Shown here: piece by piece, positions 58,401-64,000 of the stretch
Position numbering within the stretch: position 1 is the first letter of the stretch
Layout: each line of letters begins with the position of its first letter
NCBI GenBank assembly: GCA_018857735.1
Contig: JABMCL010001824.1
Coordinates: 380,001 to 444,000, forward strand
Length of the DNA stretch: 64,000 nucleotides
Direction: 5' to 3'
Source: Alviniconcha marisindica
Taxonomy: Eukaryota > Mollusca > Gastropoda > Provannidae
Made by a program: the position numbers and the translations under genes
The notes under the pieces: model-generated
What the model was told of the DNA's origin: nothing
Seen by the model: the letters and a program-made list of their open reading frames with translations, nothing else
Database searches by the model: none

Positions 58401-60558
58401 GTTCTGACAAAGTTATGTAGACAGTAATAACTGTATGGTTGTATAAGTGCAGTTTGGACTCACATGATGCTTGAAATTTGTTGTTGAAAATGAAATCAAA
58501 TCTTTATTACTGTTCTTACTTGAACTCCTCTTAAACTTAAAGCGTTATTATGCTGCAGTGCATAACTGTGTTTCTTGGTTGTCTTTCAAGAAGTGAACAC
58601 TTTTTTTACGATGAGTAAGGCAGTAGTAGTTTGAAGCTTCAGTCGTCTTTTTTGTGTGTGTGCGTGGCTACATGTTATCATTATTATGTGAACATTCATC
58701 GAGCACCTCATCTGCAGATGAGCCCTAGGTGCTTGACAATGGCAACTTTATAGCGCTGTTGTCTGCTTCCATGTTCTAACATATCACAGTCTGACTGTGT
58801 TGTTGACAGGTGGAGAAGGGTGCATCATATCCACTGGGGCATGGCAACTTTATAGCGCTGTTCTCTGCTTCCACGTTCTAACATATCACAGTCTGACTAT
58901 GTCCTTGACAGGTGGAGAAGGGTGCATCATATCCACTGGGGCATCTCTGCTGGGCGTGGGGTCCGACATAGGAGGCAGCATCCGAATGCCTGCCTTCTTC
59001 AATGGGGTCTTTGGACATCGGCCCAGTAAAGGTCAGTGCTCCACAATCGTTTTCTCTCTCTCCTACCTCTGTGCCGTGTTGGTTGGCTTGTTGCTGCAGA
59101 CCTTGCTTTTAACTGGCTGGCTGCATTACGGCATTGCTGTTGGATTTTAATGAGAAGCTAGTGATACACCTGTGATGGTTGTGTTATTGTTTTGTTGGCT
59201 GCGTTACAGCATTGCTGTTGGATTTTAATGAGAGGCTAGTGATATACCCGTGATGGTTGTGTTATTGTTTTGTTGGCTGATGGTGTGGTTCCTGATGAGC
59301 GTTGTTATTGTTTGTTCACTGGTGGCAGTTTTTGTTGTGTAACTTTGTTGGCTGTTGGTTCTTGTTCTTGACACATACTTGAGGTGCCTAACAGAGGCAG
59401 CATGCGTGAGCTGCAGGTCCTGCACATTACTTTGTGCCCCAGCAGTGGTGAGTGTAGTGCCACCTTGCTCAGCTGACGGTAACAGAGTCAGCACGCAAGA
59501 GCTACAGGTCTTTGCCGACAGTAACAGATTCAGCACGCACGAGCTACAGGTCTTTGCCGACAGTAACAGATTCAGCACGCACGAGCTACAGGTCTTTGCC
59601 GACAGTGACAGAGTCAGCACACAAGAGCTACAGGTCTTTGCCGACAGTAACAGAGTCAGCACACAAGAGCTACAGGTCTTTGCCGACAGTAACAGAGTCA
59701 GCACACAAGAGCTACAGGTCTTTGCCGACAGTAACAGAGTCAGCACACAAGAGCTACAGGTCTTTGCCGACAGTAACAGAGTCAGCACACAAGAGCTACA
59801 GGTCTTTGCCGACAGTAACAGAGTCAGCACACAAGAGCTACAGGTCTTTGCCGACAGTAACAGAGTCAGCACACAAGAGCTACAGGTCTTTGCCGACAGT
59901 AACAGAGTCAGCACACAAGAGTTACAGGTCTTTGCTGACGGTAACAGAGTCAGCACACAAGAGCTACAGGTCTTTGCCGACAGTAACATAGTCAGCACAC
60001 AAGAGCTACAGATCTTGCATTTAACTTTGTTCCCCAGCGGTGGTGAGTGTAGTGTCACCTTGTTCTGCTGACGGTATTCATCACCATATTCACCGATGGT
60101 GGTTGTTGTTGTTGACACAGATGTGGTGCCCAATGAGGGTCAACACCCACCAGCCACAGGGGGACAGGTGGAGCTGCTGGCCACTGGGCCCATGTGTCGC
60201 TATGCTGAGGACCTCTTGCCCGTGCTTAGAATCATGGCTGGTCCAAGCACTTCCAAGCTGAGACTGGATGCCAAGGTAAGCGCCACAAGCAGCATGATGG
60301 GAGCAGTTCAGTGTAGAAGATCTTTAAGGCTGTTCTGTTTGTTTTGTTTGCTGCAAGCCTCAAAGATACTGACAGTTTACAAACCAACCCACCAACTACG
60401 CTCTTCTGATATTTCCATTCACATTGTTTCCCCGTTGTGCACATGCACTCACTTCGTCATGGATCTTTTTCTTAAGCTACACCGTCTGTCTAGAACAGTC
60501 TCCCTTTCAAAGTTGGATCGTCAAACACACTTACATCTTTCAGATCGCTGTTGAAATG

Positions 60559-60632
<74 letters not shown>

Positions 60633-63600
60633 TGTGTGTGTGTGTGCGCATGCAATGGCCAAGCAGAAATTTGTTTTGACTGTGTTTTCATTCTTTGCTT
60701 CGGAATGGGCTGTGTGCTCCAGTTTGGAGAAACGGCACCTAAAAAGTACATTATTTTTACCAGTGTTTATACTTAACCTCCTAGCACATGCTTCTGGAGT
60801 AGTTTAGAATGATTTACTTGTGGCTGCTGCTCGTGCTACTTGTTCAGCAATACTCAGGGGCATTTGTAAAGATCGCTTTATCTCTCGTTCTGGATTTTTA
60901 ATTTTTAATTAATCTATTTTTTTTATGTTCATGACATTTCTCGAAACTTTGCCAACCGCTTGACTCATTTTTGTCACACAGAATTCTTAGACTAACTAAT
61001 CAGGAAGTAATTGTCAAATTAATGTTGGGGAGAGGGGTGGGGAGGGGGAGAATGATGCAGCTAGCACTGACACCAGAGGACAGGTACAGCTAGCAAGAAC
61101 CCCAGAGGATAGGTACAGCTAGCAAGAACACCAGAGGACAGGTACAGCTAGCACTAACACCAGAGGATAAGTACAGCTAGCACTAATACCAGAGGACAGG
61201 TACAGCTGGCAAGAACACCAGAGGACAGGTACAGCTAGCACTAACACCAGAGGACAGGTACAGCTAGCACTAACACCAGAGGACAGGTACAGTTAGCACT
61301 AACACCAGAGGACAGGTACAGCTAGCAAGAACACCAGAGGACAGGTACAGCTAGCACTAACACCAGAGGACAGGTACGGCTAGCTCTAACACCAGAGGAC
61401 AGGTACAGCTAGCACTAACACCAGAGGACAGGTACAGCTAGCACTAACACCAGAGGACAGGTACAGCTAGCACTGACACCAGAGGACAGGTACAGCTAGC
61501 ACTGACACCAGAGGACAGGTACAGCTAGCATTGACACCAGAGGACAGGTACAGCTAGCACTAACACCAGAGGACAGGTACAGCTAGCACTGACACCAGAG
61601 GACAGGTACAGCTAGCACTGACACCAGAGGACAGGTACAGCTAGCACTGACACCAGAGGACAGGTACAGCTAGCACTGACACCAGAGGACAGGTACAGCT
61701 AGCACTGACACCAGAGGACAGGTACAGCTAGCACTGACACCAGAGGATAAGTACAGCTAGCACTGACACCAGAGGACAGGTACAGCTAGCACTGACACCA
61801 GAGGACAGGTACAGCTAGCACTGACACCAGAGGACAGGTACAGCTAGCACTAACACCAGAGGACAGGTCCTTTCGACACTGTACCGACCGCTGCATGAGC
61901 TTGTGAAGATGCTAACTGGTGTACTGTGGTCTGGCTGGTGCCGTCAGGTGGACGTGAGCAAGCTGAGAGTGTTCAGCATGGATGAGGATGGGGGCAGTTT
62001 GCTGACCAGCAGAGTGGACCCGCAGCTCAAAGAGGTTCAGCACAAGGTGAGTGTCCGAGGTGTGGAGTGTCGGATTTGACCTCCCTGCTACCCTCCTGTT
62101 TTGTTTGCCTGCTCACCCCTTCTGTGCATTAATAGGCTCTGCGGAGACGTCCTGTGAGAAAAACATTTGTGTTTGCAAAGTGCTCTAGATCAGCAATAGT
62201 CCAGTCAATTCTGTAGCTTTTGTTTTCACATTGGGATGTACTTAATAGAACTCTAGATCAGCAATAATCCAGTCAGTTCTGTAGCTTTTGTTTTCACATT
62301 GGGATGTACTTAATAGAACTCTAGATCAGAGCAGTAATCCAGTCAATTCTGTAGCTTTTGTTTTCACATTGGGTTGTACTTAACAGACCTCTATATCAGA
62401 GCAGTATCAATTCTGTAGTTTCTGTTTTCACATAGGGAAGTACTTAACAGAACTCTAGATCAGACCAATAGACCTGTCAATTCTGTAGCTTCTGTTTTCA
62501 CACTGGGATGTACTTCTAGACCAATTTTCACATTAGGATGTAGTTAATACAATAATAGACCAGTTAGGTTTTTTAGGTTTTTATTTCACTTTGAGGTGTG
62601 TTTAAAAGACAAAATGTAAAAGTAAAAATGGATCAGCTTCTCAAGTCATTTGTATCTTGTGTATTCACCAATCAGCAAGTCAAACACCACAGTGAAAAAG
62701 AAGAGGAAGAGAGTGTGAAGGTGAAGACTGGCCATTTAGTACAAAATGACTGCTGCATTTTATTTACTTGTCTCGTCCCATTACAGTACCCTTTTCAACT
62801 TAAAAACAAAACACCTTTTTTTTTTCATGGTGCATGTTTTGTATTGTTTGATTAATATATGCCTCGTTGCTTCTTCTTTTCTGAAAATAAATAAATATTT
62901 TGTGTGCTTTCACCATTCATGGGTTGTCATTTGTTTGTTTTTACAATTTTTATCCTTCTGATTCTCGGTCCCAGGCCTTGAGCTACTTGGCCAGTGTAGG
63001 AGCCAAGACCCAGCAGGTGAACCTGAAGCTGATGCAGTATAGTCTGGAACTGTGGTCAGCCAAAATAGCTGTCGGCGCCGGCACCAAGTTTGCCTGCTTC
63101 ATGGCTGGGGGCGAACACTCGGGGCAAAAAGTCAACTGCTTCATGGAGATCTTCAAGTGAGTGTGTTGATGACGTGGCGCTTAATGTGAGCGTGTGCTGT
63201 GTAGTGCTGAGCTTGTGCGAACAGTTACGCAGGTTTTTCTGAAAAAGTCAACTGCTTCATAGAGATCTTCAAGTGAGTGTGTTGATGATGTGGCGCTTAA
63301 TGTCCTCAGATGTGAGCGAGTACTGTGCAGTGCTGAGCTTGTGCTAACAGTTACGCAGGTTTTTATGAGGTTTTGTTTTGTTTTGTCCGTTTGTTTTTTA
63401 ACTGAATTATTACAGCAGACGAGGCACTGCTAAGACTTTTGTGCCTGGGAATGGAAGTGTAATTTGTGATCAGGTGATCTAGCTTACATTGTTGTCTATC
63501 TTTCCAACTTTTGCAGCCTGGTTAGATTCCGAGCTGCACAGTTTTACATTGAATCAGGGGACTTAAAAAAAAACTAATTGGTAAAGGAAAGAAACACCTC

Positions 63601-64000
63601 TTACCTCCCTTAAAGGAAAAAAAATCAGCTTCACAAATTAAGAGCAAGTTGGCAACAAAACCAACCAAAGAATAAAAAAATCTGAAACATGAATGACTGC
63701 TAGCATTCTAACTGTTGTTTAAGTGCCATTTTGTAGCTTGGTAAAGGGGATTACACTGAAAATTCGCACACACACACACACACATTACACACGCACGTAC
63801 AAACAAATTTAAACGTGGGTGCTGCCAATATTTCTAGATCTGCGATTGTCTTCTGCCTGCAGGTGGCTGGTGGGCCGGTCGGACCACACCCTCCCGGCCA
63901 TCGGCCTGGGCATCGTGGAGAACTTCACCCCGGAGAATGACCCCAACCTCCCCAAGCTGCTGGCCATGCTGCAGGCCCTGCTGGACGAGATCACCTCCTT
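55241..64000 (+). CDS. FAAH2: FAAH2-like fatty-acid amide hydrolase (8 coding exons seen; 3' end outside window)
   Basis: FAAH enzymes hydrolyse fatty-acid amides such as anandamide and oleamide; FAAH2 sits at ER or lipid-droplet membranes. Coding exons: 55241-55423, 56763-56982, 58002-58211, 58912-59031, 60121-60275, 61948-62046, 62975-63156, 63863 onward. All junctions are GT/AG with matching phases, 435 codons so far of about 530 expected. Residues 9-33 form a hydrophobic anchor. The amidase-signature triad is complete: Lys128 in GIPITIKEAFALEG, Ser203 in GGSSGGEG and nucleophile Ser227 in SDIGGSIRMP. The 24-residue spacing between the serines equals that in FAAH. The start ATG (CAGCCATGT) is the first before the hydrophobic stretch. 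Introns are unusually rich in tandem copies of exon edges. FAAH2 is preferred over FAAH1 for the SDIGGSIRMPAFFNGVFGHR block and the anchor. Confidence 0.93.
55870..55975 (+). repeat. SINE 3'-tail-like fragment with ATT repeat
   Basis: TAAAGCGCAGTGAGTTTGGG and TAGCGCTATACAAAAGTAAT are followed by an ATT run. This is a common 3' end of invertebrate SINEs. No tRNA head is seen. Confidence 0.5.
56763..56982 (+). CDS. FAAH2: FAAH2-like exon 2 (residues 62-134, catalytic Lys)
   Basis: VNPAVNAIVAERYAEALAEA, the amidase N-terminal motif, is followed by KPFLGIPITIKEAFALE. Lys128 is the catalytic base. The donor TTGGAAG|GTGAGT is phase 1. Confidence 0.95.
57040..58001 (+). repeat. tandem array of degenerate copies of FAAH2 exon 3's 5' half and its acceptor
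   Basis: About eight copies precede the real exon. Each has an acceptor-like 'ttTCAGGAATG(A/C)CCAACTGC', then TCAGxxxGGTCAxCxxAAxG and GAGTTTGACTCxCxAxCTGT. Copies start near 57051, 57164, 57278, 57390, 57527, 57637, 57769 and 57896. The one at 57769 still translates TNCSGPVNPKGV and EFDSPTVHR beside the true PNCSGLVSRKGV and EFDSPAVHR. Confidence 0.92.
58002..58211 (+). CDS. FAAH2: FAAH2-like exon 3 (residues 135-204, cis-Ser)
   Basis: The acceptor CCTGTTTCAG opens GMPNCSGLVSRKGVRAEFDS, then AGMIPFASTNTSELCMWYES and NNVYGRTKNAYDDTKIVGGS-S. Ser203 in GGSS is the cis-bonded catalytic Ser. Only this copy of the upstream array continues into the full exon with a donor (AGCTCGG|GTCAGT). Confidence 0.95.
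58740..58935 (+). repeat. 102-bp tandem duplication across the exon 4 acceptor
   Basis: The block from about GGCAACTTTATAGCGCTGTT through the acceptor TTGACAG and 33 exon bases (to GGGGCAT) is present twice. The duplicate acceptor precedes 58810 and the real one 58912, exactly 102 bases apart. Confidence 0.95.
58912..59031 (+). CDS. FAAH2: FAAH2-like exon 4 (residues 205-244, nucleophile Ser)
   Basis: GGEGCIISTGASLLGVGSDI then GGSIRMPAFFNGVFGHRPSK is the core of the amidase signature. Ser227 in DIGGS is the nucleophile and the GG pair supplies the oxyanion hole. Acceptor CCTTGACAG, donor AGTAAAG|GTCAGT. An alternative start at 58810 would add 34 in-frame codons. Confidence 0.97.
59465..60020 (+). 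repeat. minisatellite, 42-bp unit, about 13 copies
   Basis: The unit is GACAGTAACAGAGTCAGCAC plus ACAAGAGCTACAGGTCTTTGCC. Since 42 is a multiple of three, open frames run through it on both strands (VSTQELQVFADSNR, KTCSSCVLTLLLSA on the minus). It is bounded by two copies of a 60-bp block (CCCCAGCAGTGGTGAGTGTA near 59437, CCCCAGCGGTGGTGAGTGTA near 60032). Confidence 0.95.
60121..60275 (+). CDS. FAAH2: FAAH2-like exon 5 (residues 245-296)
   Basis: VVPNEGQHPPATGGQVELLA then TGPMCRYAEDLLPVLRIMAG. It matches the FAAH2 segment (PNxGQxP, TGPMCRYAEDL) after the signature. The acceptor TTGTTGACACAG and donor GCCAAG|GTAAGC are phases 1 and 0. Confidence 0.95.
60563..60655. repeat. GT microsatellite
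   Basis: About 85 bases of GT in the intron after FAAH2 exon 5. Confidence 0.98.
61045..61868 (+). repeat. minisatellite, 29-bp unit, about 28 copies
   Basis: The unit is GGTACAGCTAGCACTGACAC followed by CAGAGGACA, very regular, with a few AAGAACACC variants. It ends 80 bases upstream of the exon 6 acceptor. Each unit contains GACAG|GTACAG, which resembles a donor site. Confidence 0.97.
61948..62046 (+). CDS. FAAH2: FAAH2-like exon 6 (residues 297-329)
   Basis: VDVSKLRVFSMDEDGGSLLT then SRVDPQLKEVQHK. This is the strand-helix unit following the signature domain. Acceptor GTGCCGTCAG, donor CACAAG|GTGAGT, both phase 0. Confidence 0.92.
62180..62560 (+). repeat. tandem repeat, about 77-bp unit, about five copies
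   Basis: Units contain CAATTCTGTAGCTTTTGTTT, TCACATTGGGATGTACTTAA and 'tagaactctagatcagcaata'. The last copies are truncated. Confidence 0.93.
62975..63156 (+). CDS. FAAH2: FAAH2-like exon 7 (residues 330-389)
   Basis: ALSYLASVGAKTQQVNLKLM, then YSLELWSAKIAVGAGTKFAC and FMAGGEHSGQKVNCFMEIF. The amphipathic helix and W(S)xK motif fit FAAH2. The donor TTCAA|GTGAGT is phase 2. The last 31 bases plus donor are repeated 116 bases downstream. Confidence 0.93.
63126..63320 (+). repeat. 116-bp tandem duplication across the exon 7 donor
   Basis: AAAAAGTCAACTGCTTCATG plus GAGATCTTCAAGTGAGTGTG occurs at 63126 and, with one change, at 63242, together with the following intron. The second copy has a donor but no acceptor and cannot be a full exon. 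Confidence 0.93.
63863..64000 (+). CDS. FAAH2: FAAH2-like exon 8, cut by the window end (residue 390 onward)
   Basis: The acceptor TCTGCCTGCAG opens WLVGRSDHTLPAIGLGIVEN then FTPENDPNLPKLLAMLQALL. SxHTLPAIGL is a FAAH2 motif. The frame is open to the last base; the C-terminal 95 or so residues lie outside. Confidence 0.93.

Noticed and set aside
59225..60133. 302-residue minus-strand ORF
   Set aside because: It is produced by a 42-bp minisatellite whose unit is a multiple of three, inside a FAAH2 intron.

Overview
The window is animal nuclear DNA. Genes are split into short exons with GT/AG introns, intergenic DNA is AT-rich, and microsatellites, minisatellites, tRNA-derived SINEs and transposon remnants are abundant. 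The protein families and the repeat style (tRNA-headed SINEs ending in a 'gcgctata' core, long GT and GA runs) suggest a marine mollusc, perhaps a gastropod. The species call is inference; nothing here proves it. There are no bacterial operons, rRNA genes or CRISPR arrays.

Three conserved genes could be rebuilt exon by exon with consistent splice phases. (1) Plus strand, 6080-18813: a complete coding region for a Rabin8/RAB3IP-type Rab guanine nucleotide exchange factor (11 coding exons, 488 codons plus stop), with the Sec2 coiled coil and the conserved C-terminal block. (2) Minus strand, about 51258 down to 41767: an A20/TNFAIP3-type OTU deubiquitinase with the catalytic Cys, His and Asp and seven A20 zinc fingers, the same number as vertebrate A20. 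Its start codon is unresolved. About 1 kb upstream lies a cluster of kappaB-like sites, including a perfect palindromic one, as expected for an NF-kappaB feedback gene. (3) Plus strand, 55241 to beyond the window end: a FAAH2-type fatty-acid amide hydrolase with an N-terminal membrane anchor and an intact Ser-Ser-Lys amidase triad. Its C-terminus lies outside the window.

Layout: 1-6000 is the 5' flank of the Rabin gene and holds a decayed piggyBac-like transposase on the minus strand (about 3340-4540). 6080-18813 is the Rabin gene. 18814-24880 is T-rich possible 3' UTR or intergenic DNA. 24880-41000 is a repeat-rich block without a recognisable host gene: a 58-bp minisatellite, a LINE 3' end, fold-back elements, SINEs with target-site duplications and a strong hairpin. 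41767-52400 is the A20 gene and its promoter side. 52400-55240 is intergenic. 55241-64000 is the FAAH2 gene.

The most striking signal is a pattern across all three genes. Introns repeatedly contain tandem copies of the adjacent intron-exon junction, carrying the splice site plus the first or last bases of the exon. Copy numbers run from 2 to about 11. In FAAH2 one such duplication is 102 bp, in frame and free of stops, so the upstream acceptor would insert 34 codons beside the active site. Another FAAH2 intron holds about eight degenerate copies of the next exon's 5' half.
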